Shown here: piece by piece, positions 1 through 6,305 of the stretch
Position numbering within the stretch: the stretch's first letter is position 1
Layout: every line of letters starts with the position of its first letter
Source of the DNA: Candidatus Arcticimaribacter sp.
Lineage (GTDB): Bacteria > Bacteroidota > Bacteroidia > Flavobacteriales > Flavobacteriaceae
Direction: 5' to 3'
Assembly: GCA_011526275.1 (NCBI GenBank)
Contig: WTJP01000165.1
Span: 1-10,767, forward strand
DNA length: 10,767 bases
Translations under genes and position numbers: made by a program
The notes under the pieces: generated by a model
The model's input: only the letters and a program-made list of their open reading frames with translations
What the model was told of the DNA's origin: nothing
Database searches by the model: none

Positions 1-935
1 GTGTAAACGGTATTCAGTTCTGAGTTGATGATCTCGTTCCCTTCATTAAAATAAGGGCGACGTTCGGGGAAAAATAAAGCAAAAGTTGTGTTGGCATTGA
101 TTTGCGATACATCGGCTTCCACTTGTGAAAAGTCTGGATTTAAGGCAAACTCTAGAGTGGTGACACTGTTTAGATCAAAAAGTCCACTCAAGCCCACATT
201 GCCCTTGGGTTTTCCGTAATTGAAACCAGCGTCGTTGCGTTCGCCCGACAAACCGCCAAAGACATAGGGAAGGAGATTGACTCGGTTTTTTGCTTCTATG
301 TTTTCCAACACAATTTCAGTGGGGGTTTGACAAATAAAGCAAGGGCGATTTCGGTTGAGTTTAAAATTGATGCTCTGGCTTCGGGTATCGTCGGTAAAGG
401 TGGTACGCACAAAAACCACTTTCCATCGCATTTTATTTTCTTGCTTAAAGGGTAAAACATTGAAAGGAATCTTTAGTTCTACATGATAACTATCGGCATG
501 TTTGGAAGCTTTGGATTCAAAGTTTAGATCATATTCATCTTCACTATCGGGCAGCAGTTTTCCGTCGATCTGATTTCCTTCGGGATTGGCACCTAGTAAA
601 ATCATATAGCGTCCGTCGCCATAGGTATCGATTCCTATCTGCACATTATCGTCTTGAAAACCCTCGTCTCGATTCCGAATGGAGGAGCGCAAATTAGTCA
701 TATCGGCATAGGCGATAAAGCCTACATACAAATGGGTAGCGGAATAGTGCACAAAAGCCTTGGTTGGGTGAGGCGCTGGACTGTTGTCACCAGGATTAAT
801 CTCATAATCCATAGAGAAGGTTTGGGCTTCTTTCCATTCTTCTTCTCCGACCACACCGTCGAATTCGATGGGAGGTGTTTGAGCAAAACCAAAAGTGAAA
901 ATGAAAAGGACGAAGGGGGGAAGTAAATATTTCAT
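1..935 (-). CDS. DUF5916 family exported protein with CBM9-like N-terminal domain (partial, C-terminus beyond window)
   Basis: The frame is open from an ATG at 935 to the left edge: 311 codons with no stop, so only the N-terminal part is present. Residues 1-19 form a signal peptide (Lys3, then a hydrophobic stretch ending Phe-Ala-Gln). Residues about 22-195 resemble the CBM9-like sandwich domain that precedes DUF5916 (IEFDGVVGEEEW near the start, DDNVQIGIDTYGDGRY at 95-110). From about residue 215 the DUF5916 hallmarks appear: NPDFSQVEADVSQIN at 266-280 and FFPERRPYFNEG at 288-299. In this family the missing C-terminal part is a predicted outer-membrane beta-barrel. A Cys199-Cys202 pair (CFIC) sits at the domain junction. 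The physiological role is not established; outer-membrane location is inferred from the family. It is divergent from trhA, with 84 bp between the starts. Family call is confident, function is not. Confidence 0.88.
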   Translation of the reverse strand, partial: MKYLLPPFVLFIFTFGFAQTPPIEFDGVVGEEEWKEAQTFSMDYEINPGDNSPAPHPTKAFVHYSATHLYVGFIAYADMTNLRSSIRNRDEGFQDDNVQIGIDTYGDGRYMILLGANPEGNQIDGKLLPDSEDEYDLNFESKASKHADSYHVELKIPFNVLPFKQENKMRWKVVFVRTTFTDDTRSQSINFKLNRNRPCFICQTPTEIVLENIEAKNRVNLLPYVFGGLSGERNDAGFNYGKPKGNVGLSGLFDLNSVTTLEFALNPDFSQVEADVSQINANTTFALFFPERRPYFNEGNEIINSELNTVY

Positions 936-1019
936 AGATAAGATTCTACTGTTATGACGAGGCTTTTTTAGAATTGTTACACAAATAGTTGTTAAAACTT
1001 TTTAGCTTTAAAACAAAAA

Positions 1020-1643
1020 ATGCTCGACCACCTTCCATTGGACGAAAAGTGGAATGTTTATACCCATGGTTTTGGTGCCCTCATGAGTGCCTTGGGAATA
1101 GCTTATTTACTTCAAAGTTTACCGCCTATCGATACAACCGCCTTTGTGGCTTTACTCGTCTATGGGACTTCCATGGTATTTTTGTTTTCTGCATCGGCCA
1201 TCTACCATGGGGTTACTGCTCAACATCAAGCCTTTTGGCAAAAAATAGACCATATTGGAATTTATTTTCTCATCGCAGGAACCTACACCCCAGTTACGCT
1301 AACCATCTTGAAAGACAGTTCAGGATGGTATTTGCTGGCAGGAGTTTGGAGCATCGCTTTATTTGGAACTTTGTACAAGATTTTCCTCATTAACCGATTC
1401 CAGAATTTTTCTCTCTTTTTGTATTTGGCCATGGGTTGGTTGGTCATTTTCGATATTCAAAATGTGATGGAACGCTTCCCTGAAGAAGCATTTTTTTATT
1501 TGGCTTTGGGTGGGTTTTTCTACACGGTAGGTGCTGTGTTTTACCGCTGGGAACGCTTGTATTTCCACCATGTAATTTGGCATGTTTTTGTTCTTGGAGG
1601 AGCGGCCTCTCACTTTAAAATGGTTTCACTTTTAGTAGCTTAA
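1020..1643 (+). CDS. trhA: PAQR family membrane homeostasis protein TrhA (hemolysin III family)
   Basis: A 207-residue protein made almost entirely of hydrophobic helices (about seven), the usual size for bacterial hemolysin III/PAQR proteins. The family's conserved residues are visible: EKWNVYTHGFG at residues 9-19, SASAIYH ending in His63, KIDHIGIYFLIAGTYTPV at 75-92 with Asp77-His78, and HHVIWH with His184 and His188 near the C-terminus. His63, His184 and His188 correspond to the metal-binding histidines of the PAQR/CREST superfamily. It acts in the cytoplasmic membrane. Bacterial members have been linked to membrane fluidity homeostasis; the 'hemolysin' name is historical. The ATG at 1020 directly precedes the first conserved motif and follows an A-rich leader with no Shine-Dalgarno. 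The next gene starts 2 bp after its stop, suggesting co-translation with the hydrolase. Confidence 0.92.
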   Translation: MLDHLPLDEKWNVYTHGFGALMSALGIAYLLQSLPPIDTTAFVALLVYGTSMVFLFSASAIYHGVTAQHQAFWQKIDHIGIYFLIAGTYTPVTLTILKDSSGWYLLAGVWSIALFGTLYKIFLINRFQNFSLFLYLAMGWLVIFDIQNVMERFPEEAFFYLALGGFFYTVGAVFYRWERLYFHHVIWHVFVLGGAASHFKMVSLLVA

Positions 1644-1645
1644 AG

Positions 1646-2491
1646 ATGAAAGGTTTTTTTCGCATTGTGGTGTGGATACTTGGGGTGTTGACGCTGCTTT
1701 TACTTTTGCTTTTATGGGGAAATAAACAACTGGAAACACGCGACACTTTTGCGGCGATTCACACACGATTTGAGCAGAATAATATACCGCTAGAGGAGCA
1801 TGGATATTCTATAGACACCGAGCAGCTGTACTATGTCACTATGGGTAAGCCCTCAAGTAAAACGCTACTTTTCATTCACGGTTCTCCAGGCGATTGGACG
1901 GCTTGGGAACAGCTGTTGACAGAAAGTACATTGGTAGAGAAATACCGTATCGTCGTGGTAGATCGTCCGCCTTTCCAAGGCTCTACTGCAGCGGGTGGAA
2001 ACTTAAGCAACCAAAGTAGGTCGCTTAAAACAGTAATGGAAAGGGAATGCCAACCTTGTACTTTGGTGGGGCATTCCTACGGTGGTGCCTTAGCGTTGCA
2101 ACTTGCGGTAGATTTTCCCCAACACACCAATGCCGTTGTTTCCTTGGCGGGCACAGTTGCTTCTGATTACCAAACTCCTAAGTGGTACAATACCCTTGCT
2201 CAAAGCAGTTGGCTAACCCCTTTTTTAACCGATGGACTTCTAGCGAGTAATAAGGAGATGCTCCCACTAGCTCAAGACTTGGACGCCTTGATTCCCGCTT
2301 TACACACACTGGATATACCGTTTTATTTTATGCAAGGGGGAAACGATGTTTTGGTCGATCCACGATCTCCTTTTGTTTTACTTCCTCATTTAAACAAGGC
2401 TGAAATCAAGTTTAATTCCTCTTGGGATCATTTTGTAATTTGGACCGCCCTTCCCGCAGTGGAAGAGATCATCGAAGGCGCTAATCGGTAA
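1646..2491 (+). CDS. Membrane-anchored alpha/beta hydrolase
   Basis: A 281-residue serine hydrolase of the alpha/beta fold. Residues about 5-24 form one very hydrophobic segment, either an uncleaved anchor or a signal peptide, so the catalytic domain should lie outside the cytoplasm. LLFIHGSPGDW (73-83) provides the oxyanion-hole HG motif. VVVDRPPFQGS (102-112) is the usual strand and loop before the nucleophile. LVGHSYGGALAL (139-150) is the nucleophile elbow with Ser143. GGNDVLVDP (230-238) carries the acid, probably Asp233, and SSWDHF carries His261. The triad is complete, so the enzyme should be active; its substrate cannot be read from sequence. The start lies 2 bp after trhA. A link to membrane lipid turnover is inferred only from that pairing. 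The 3' end overlaps the converging DUF2807 gene by 11 bp. Confidence 0.88.
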   Translation: MKGFFRIVVWILGVLTLLLLLLLWGNKQLETRDTFAAIHTRFEQNNIPLEEHGYSIDTEQLYYVTMGKPSSKTLLFIHGSPGDWTAWEQLLTESTLVEKYRIVVVDRPPFQGSTAAGGNLSNQSRSLKTVMERECQPCTLVGHSYGGALALQLAVDFPQHTNAVVSLAGTVASDYQTPKWYNTLAQSSWLTPFLTDGLLASNKEMLPLAQDLDALIPALHTLDIPFYFMQGGNDVLVDPRSPFVLLPHLNKAEIKFNSSWDHFVIWTALPAVEEIIEGANR

Positions 2492-3237
2492 AATAAACAT
2501 CTCCTTGACCGGTAATGCGCTTGTATAAACTGGGCATTCCTTTGGCATACACATTTGCTTGTCCTTTAATTTCTACGTGCAGTTTTTCAATAGCGTTGAC
2601 CTCGCAATGCCCTTTGCCTAGAATATTGACTTGTACCTTTTTGGCGGGCATAGTATAGCCTGAAAAGCGTCCATTTCCTTCAATAACAATGTTGACTTCC
2701 TCCAAAGGCTCGTGTTCTTCTATACAGGCAATTTCAGCGTCTTGACTGATGAAGGCATAGAAACTACGAAGACCCTTGTAACGTTTTATATCCAAAAAGC
2801 TCTTTTGAGATAGCTTAATATCGAGTTCACTTTGATCCTTAAAATCTTCTACTGTGATGCGGCTTTCAGCATCGATAAATAGTTTTTTCAATTGGGGGAG
2901 GGTAACGGTAATTTCATAGTCATTATCCTCATGACAAAAAGGGTATTGATTACTCAATGTGAGTTGTTGCTTGTATACCCTTTTGCTGAGGGAATCGATA
3001 TAACGAGGATGCCCCTTAATCTCAATTTGATGTTCCTTTCCTTGCTTAAAAACATAGTTCCCTTTTAGGGTTGATTTTACTGTGTCAAAATCGTCTAAGT
3101 CATAATGGCGTTGAACTTTATCATCGGTTAAAAAAAAAACAATCGTCTAGTTCATTGCTGCAACGGCAAAATAAACAAAGGTTGATGATGATAAAGAGAA
3201 TGGGGTAGCGGCAGAAGTATGAAGTAGGTAAGTCCAT
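2481..3237 (-). pseudogene. Frameshifted, possibly phase-variable, head GIN domain (DUF2807) lipoprotein
   Basis: Two frames together make one protein. The ATG at 3237 opens an N-terminal lipoprotein-type signal (hydrophobic ILFIIINLCLF, then Cys24 and Cys26, followed by SNELDDCFF), which stops at a TGA at 3123-3121 after 38 codons. A second frame begins inside the same T run and stays open to the TAG at 2481. It encodes DLDDFDTVKSTLKGNYVF, then a repetitive beta-rich region ending GQGDVYFTD, matching the DUF2807/GIN proteins common in Flavobacteria. Losing one T from the T10 run (A10 on +, 3130-3139) joins the frames into about 251 residues. No other stop interrupts the second frame. A TTG at 2957 could start a 158-residue product, but that would omit the export signal and first strands, so I do not treat it as the start. 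Decay, phase variation, slippage or a sequencing error are all possible. Confidence 0.8.
3130..3139 (-). repeat. Ten-base homopolymer (T10 on the coding strand) at the frame break
   Basis: A run of exactly ten A on the + strand lies at codons 33-36 of the DUF2807 lipoprotein gene, directly after the LDDC motif. It is the longest homopolymer I see in the window. Nine bases would put the signal peptide in frame with the GIN domain; ten, as given, produce a stop three codons after the run. Runs of this length are known hotspots for replication slippage, RNA polymerase slippage and base-calling errors. Confidence 0.9.
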
Positions 3238-3486
3238 AAAAGTAAAATTTAGTGTTGGAAATAAAAAGGTAAAGCACCGAGTCTAGTGCTAAAAAATAAG
3301 AACCCCTACGAAGTACTTTCGTAGGAGTTCTTTGGAAAAAAAATAAGTAGCGTAGGTTAAACTCAATTATTTAACTTTTTATTTCTTGCTTCGAAGATGC
3401 AACAAAGAAGCACTTGCTTCCAAACGCTTTGTATAAAGTGGTAGTGATGACGTAATAGATGGTAGGTTTGGTGTAATAAGTGGTAA
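3238..3486. other. Intergenic spacer between the ZIP gene and the DUF2807 lipoprotein gene
   Basis: This 249-bp AT-rich stretch has no convincing gene. It contains the terminator at 3291-3332, a weak 5-bp hairpin (AGCAC/GTGCT) at about 3273-3290, a weak AT-rich inverted repeat at 3356-3361/3370-3375, a small GAAGCA/TGCTTC inverted repeat near 3407-3420, and most of the triple 21-bp repeat. I see no good TAnnTTTG element for the lipoprotein gene; the nearest is a TACCTTTT variant about 25-35 bp upstream of its ATG. Confidence 0.6.
3291..3332 (-). terminator. Rho-independent terminator for the ZIP transporter transcript
   Basis: Positions 3298-3312 and 3318-3332 are inverted repeats forming a 15-bp stem with a 5-base loop. 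On the - strand transcript every position pairs, one of them as G-U; on the + strand that position is a C-A mismatch. On the - strand the stem is followed by one A and six T (3297-3291), as in an intrinsic terminator. The + strand lacks a downstream T tract. It lies about 155 bp beyond the ZIP stop codon and about 55 bp ahead of the DUF2807 start, so it separates those two same-strand genes. Confidence 0.8.
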
Positions 3487-3493
3487 TTACACC
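3431..3493. repeat. Three degenerate 21-bp tandem direct repeats at the 3' end of the ZIP gene
   Basis: Units start at 3431, 3452 and 3473, exactly 21 bp apart. Each begins GTA, two A/T, A, two purines, then TGGTA; the last eight bases of each unit diverge. Pairwise identity counted by eye is 14/21 (units 1 and 3) and 12/21 (the other two pairs). The third unit spans the ZIP stop codon (3487-3489). Read on the - strand after that stop, the units encode three loosely repeated heptapeptides beginning Leu-Pro. No fourth unit is seen on either side. Function is unknown. Confidence 0.55.
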
Positions 3494-4152
3494 AGGGCAG
3501 CGGTCCCTATTCCCAACACAATAGAAAGGAACTTTTGTAGGTTAAAGCTATGCCCTTCGGAGCTTTCAAAGAGAATAGTGGTTGAAATATGGAGTAAAAT
3601 ACCCAAGACGAACGGCGAAATATATCGATAAAGTGCAAATGAATCGAAGAATTGAGCACTATAGGTACCCAAAGGACTCATCAATGCAAAAACAAAAAGT
3701 GCTGCTCCTTTTGTTAATGTCGCCGATTCATGCTGGAACAGCATGGAGCCAATAACCAAACCGATCGGGATTTTGTGAATACTTACTCCCCACAATAAAC
3801 CAGCTTCGTCATTTAGTGGCATTCCTTCCAAGAAGGCATGAATACACAAACTGATGAGAATCATCCATGGGAACTGCTTTTTGTGATAGTGCACATGACC
3901 GTGCTCTGCTCCTTTAGAAAAAAACTCGAGCATGATTTGAAAAAGCATTCCCCCTAAAATCCAAAAGCCCGCATGTTTGTTTTCGAGTTCATAAACCGAA
4001 GGTAACATTTCCAAGACCAAGATTCCCAAGAGGAAGGCCCCACTGAAAGCTAAAACAAGTTTCATCCCTTTTGGGGTTTCGGGTTTAAAGTAAAACGCTA
4101 GACTCGCCCCAAGTATTACGGCTGAAATGGGAAGTAGGAGGGTGAGTATCAT
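3487..4152 (-). CDS. ZIP family metal (zinc/iron) transporter
   Basis: A 221-residue polytopic membrane protein of the ZIP family, which moves divalent metals such as zinc, iron or manganese into the cytoplasm. There are about seven to eight hydrophobic segments. The TM4 signature is CIHAFLEGMPL (residues 103-113, His105 and Glu109) and the TM5 signature is HKIPIG (126-131, His126). Between TM3 and TM4 is a histidine-rich loop, HGHVHYH at 84-90, as in many ZIPs. Late residues His188 and Glu196 lie in the family-typical ILLHISTTILFE segment. Compared with the usual HNxPEG (TM4) and (H/Q)ExPEG (TM5) patterns, the TM4 Asn is Ala106, and TM5 has Lys127 and Ile130 in place of acidic residues, so the metal site is altered. 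Substrate cannot be assigned. It is divergent from the RlmL-like gene and ends in its own terminator. Confidence 0.87.
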   Translation of the reverse strand: MILTLLLPISAVILGASLAFYFKPETPKGMKLVLAFSGAFLLGILVLEMLPSVYELENKHAGFWILGGMLFQIMLEFFSKGAEHGHVHYHKKQFPWMILISLCIHAFLEGMPLNDEAGLLWGVSIHKIPIGLVIGSMLFQHESATLTKGAALFVFALMSPLGTYSAQFFDSFALYRYISPFVLGILLHISTTILFESSEGHSFNLQKFLSIVLGIGTAALV

Positions 4153-4188
4153 TTTGGTGCTTTCTTAGGTATTGGCAGTTTTGTTGGT

Positions 4189-4207
4189 CAAAATTAAACT
4201 ATTTTTG
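4189..4207. promoter_or_regulatory. Divergent -7 elements for the ZIP gene (-) and the rlmL-like gene (+)
   Basis: Two perfect matches to the Bacteroidota -7 consensus TAnnTTTG face away from each other: TAATTTTG on the - strand at 4196-4189 and TATTTTTG on the + strand at 4200-4207, only three bases apart. For the + strand promoter a TTG at 4181-4183 lies 16 bp upstream, near the expected -33 spacing; no good -33 is seen for the - strand one. Predicted leaders would be about 30 nt (ZIP) and about 12 nt (rlmL-like). The latter includes AGGA at 4213-4216, seven bases before its ATG, an uncommon Shine-Dalgarno-like sequence for this window. Confidence 0.5.
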
Positions 4208-4223
4208 AAGTAAGGAAACGCTC

Positions 4224-5396
4224 ATGCAAACAAATTTCAAAATGCTGGCCAAAACCTTTTTTGGTTTTGAAGATATACTCGCCGAAGAACTCAAGCAGCT
4301 GGGTGCTCAAGCGGTAGAAAAGGGAAACCGTGTGGTGCACTTTTCAGGCGATAAAGGGTTTATGTATAAAGCAAACTTATGTTTGCGCACGGCCCTAAAG
4401 ATTTTAGTTCCCATTCATTCGTCTCAGCTTCGCAATGAAGCTGACCTCTATACCATGGCTTATGACTATCCATGGGAAAATTACTTCTCAGCCCAAGAAA
4501 CTTTTGCACTAGACAGTGTGGTGTTCGGCGAGATGTTTACCCATTCACTTTATGTATCCCAGCGGGTAAAAGACGCCATTGTTGACCGTTTTCGCGCGAA
4601 GGAAGGTGTTCGCCCTTCAGTCGATTTAAAGCAACCAGATGTACGTATCAACGTGCATATAGACCGCAATCAATGTACTTTTTCCCTCGATAGTTCGGGG
4701 GCTTCACTTCACCATCGTGGCTACCGTACAGCGACCAATATCGCACCTTTAAATGAAGTTTTAGCCGCGGGACTCATTTTGCTTTCGGGTTGGGATAAAC
4801 GCAGCAATTTCCTCGATCCCATGTGTGGGAGTGGCACGATTCCCATAGAAGCTGCCATGCTCTCGTGTAATATTCCTGCCAACATTAACCGCAAAGCCTT
4901 TGCTTTTGAAAAGTGGAAAGATTGGGACGAAGACCTTTACCTTACCATAGAGGAAGCTCAACTGAATAAAATTCAAGGTTTGGCGGGAACCATAACGGGT
5001 TTTGATAAAGCTCCTTCAGCTGTGGCTAAGGCTCAAGATAATGTGCGCAATGCTAACCTGGAAGAGTTTGTTGATATTGATCAAGACAATTTCTTCTTCA
5101 CTAAAAAAGAAGAGGAAGGTCCATTACACATTGTAACCAATCCGCCTTATGGAGAACGTTTAGTGGGCGATATTAATGAAATATACAAACAGTTGGGCGA
5201 TACCTTAAAGCAACGCTATACCAATACCCAAGCTTGGGTGATTACGTCTAATTTGGAAGCCATGAAGCAGGTTGGATTACGTCCCTCGAGAAAAATCAAA
5301 CTGTTTAACGGTAAACTCGAATCTCGCCTTTTGCATTATTCTATCTATGCTGGAACCAAGAAAGTTCACAAACTAAAATCCAACCCGACAAAATGA
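4224..5396 (+). CDS. rlmL: THUMP domain class I SAM-dependent RNA methyltransferase, RlmL-like (23S rRNA guanine-N2)
   Basis: This 390-residue protein matches the N-terminal (RlmL) half of E. coli RlmKL and stand-alone Bacteroidota homologues. It probably makes N2-methylguanosine in 23S rRNA (the G2445 type) using S-adenosylmethionine. A ferredoxin-like and THUMP RNA-binding region covers about residues 1-155, with RINVHIDRNQCTFSLDSSG at 141-159 at its end. LHHRGYR (162-168) is the family linker motif. The Rossmann methyltransferase domain follows, with motif I DPMCGSGTIPIE (198-209) and motif IV NPPYGERL (306-313), the latter typical of N-methylation of an exocyclic amine. The RlmK half is absent, as is usual for homologues outside the gamma-proteobacteria. 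The ATG at 4224 follows an AGGA at good spacing; Met7 is a less likely alternative. Its stop overlaps the start of the small downstream gene by ATGA. The exact modified base is inferred from homology. Confidence 0.87.
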   Translation: MQTNFKMLAKTFFGFEDILAEELKQLGAQAVEKGNRVVHFSGDKGFMYKANLCLRTALKILVPIHSSQLRNEADLYTMAYDYPWENYFSAQETFALDSVVFGEMFTHSLYVSQRVKDAIVDRFRAKEGVRPSVDLKQPDVRINVHIDRNQCTFSLDSSGASLHHRGYRTATNIAPLNEVLAAGLILLSGWDKRSNFLDPMCGSGTIPIEAAMLSCNIPANINRKAFAFEKWKDWDEDLYLTIEEAQLNKIQGLAGTITGFDKAPSAVAKAQDNVRNANLEEFVDIDQDNFFFTKKEEEGPLHIVTNPPYGERLVGDINEIYKQLGDTLKQRYTNTQAWVITSNLEAMKQVGLRPSRKIKLFNGKLESRLLHYSIYAGTKKVHKLKSNPTK

Positions 5397-5611
5397 AAAA
5401 AGAAACCCTAGCACTCGTTCTCAATTTTATCTTCTTTGGCGGTCTATTTATTTTTTTTAAAAACACCATCGGTTCCCTTATGCCCATGTCTTATGTGCCG
5501 CTGATTGCCCTGTCGGTGCTCTTTACAGGTATAGTGAGTCCAAAATTTTTGGTGAATGAAGGGAAGCTCTTTATGAAAATACCTTTCCGTAAAAAGCCTA
5601 TTCAGTTTTAG
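5393..5611 (+). CDS. Small two-helix membrane protein, hypothetical
   Basis: A 72-residue protein with two hydrophobic segments, about residues 6-24 and 33-50, separated by a short turn (KNTIGSLMPM). It ends in a basic tail (KIPFRKKPIQF), which suggests a cytoplasmic C-terminus. Its ATG overlaps the stop of the RlmL-like gene in an ATGA junction (5393-5396), so it is very likely translated with it. I recognise no named family or catalytic motif. A T8 run lies at 5451-5458 within the Phe-rich first segment, but the frame is intact across it. The last 14 bp overlap the end of the converging DUF6048 gene. The coupling and sensible topology make a real gene likely; function is unknown. Confidence 0.7.
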   Translation: MKKETLALVLNFIFFGGLFIFFKNTIGSLMPMSYVPLIALSVLFTGIVSPKFLVNEGKLFMKIPFRKKPIQF

Positions 5612-6305
5612 CTTTTATTTTCTTAAATCGGAAAGGGAAGGCATAGGAGAGGGTGTAGTTGATTCCCCCACCAAACTTATTATCATCGGTAATACGATTG
5701 AAACCTGGGGCGTGGAGGTTGCCAAAGTCTCTAGGCTGAGCATTATTCAGAAGGGCGTGCATACGAACGCTGATTCCTGCATAAAAATTAGGGAACAGTT
5801 CTACCTTAGTTCCGAACAAAAGTTCAAACCAACCGCTGCTGAGCTGTTCGCGTTCGCCTGTTAGAAAACCTTCGGTGGTGTTTACTTGTAAGTATTGATT
5901 GGTTTGATACAGTGTATAAGAATTGACGCTGTGGGTGTGTAAACTCCGCGCCAAGCGAAAACCGGCATAGAGTGCATTGTTCATGCCTTTCCAGTTGTTG
6001 AAGAAATTGTAATCCACCCCCGCCTTAATGTAGGAGCCTTTGGTGGTAAAATTAATTTGTTCCGACTGTTGTGTCTTTCGTTCACTGCCAATCTCGGCCG
6101 CGACATAGAAGCGGTTGGTCAGTTTTAAATCTCCCACAATCTCCAGTCCTTGGTAGCCTTCCCCAAACTGCGTTAAAGCGGGTTTGATTAAATCGATCCC
6201 TGCCCGAAGTGCATAAGTCCTTGGGGGGTTTTCCTCCGCTTGTGAAAAACTAAGCAAAGGAAAAAGGAGGCTAATGATAAATGGCCAAATGTGCTTGATC
6301 TTCAT
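5598..6305 (-). CDS. DUF6048 family exported, probably outer-membrane, protein
   Basis: A 235-residue protein with a clear signal peptide (MKIKHIW, a hydrophobic core, then a SFSQ end at about residue 22). After it come alternating-hydrophobicity strands rich in aromatic residues and glycine: TYALRAGIDLI, YVAAEIGSER, SYIKAGVDYNFF, ALYAGFRLAR, FYAGISVRMHAL and FGGGINYTLSYAF. This looks like a small outer-membrane beta-barrel. The length and pattern match DUF6048, which I recall as the usual partner of DUF6452 in Flavobacteria. The start lies inside the upstream DUF6452 gene (35-bp overlap), so the two are probably co-translated. The 3' end overlaps the converging small membrane protein gene by 14 bp. 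The strand pattern is seen; barrel insertion is inferred; function is unknown. Confidence 0.8.
   Translation of the reverse strand: MKIKHIWPFIISLLFPLLSFSQAEENPPRTYALRAGIDLIKPALTQFGEGYQGLEIVGDLKLTNRFYVAAEIGSERKTQQSEQINFTTKGSYIKAGVDYNFFNNWKGMNNALYAGFRLARSLHTHSVNSYTLYQTNQYLQVNTTEGFLTGEREQLSSGWFELLFGTKVELFPNFYAGISVRMHALLNNAQPRDFGNLHAPGFNRITDDNKFGGGINYTLSYAFPFRFKKIKAKTE

Noticed and set aside
654..926. Open frame on the + strand opposite the DUF5916 gene
   Set aside because: It lies antisense to a well-supported coding frame and shows no domain, signal or initiation feature.
2955..2957. TTG as the start of a 158-residue DUF2807 protein
   Set aside because: The frame continues upstream with clear GIN-domain sequence, and a cytoplasmic product without the lipoprotein signal does not fit the family.
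3356..3375. AT-rich inverted repeat GTTAAA/TTTAAC followed by T5 on the + strand
   Set aside because: The stem is only six weak pairs and no + strand gene ends nearby, so it is unlikely to be a terminator.
3381..3489. 35-codon open stretch in frame after the ZIP stop codon (- strand)
   Set aside because: It needs stop-codon read-through and has no start or recognisable family. The ZIP protein already has a complete length, so I record it only with the repeat finding.
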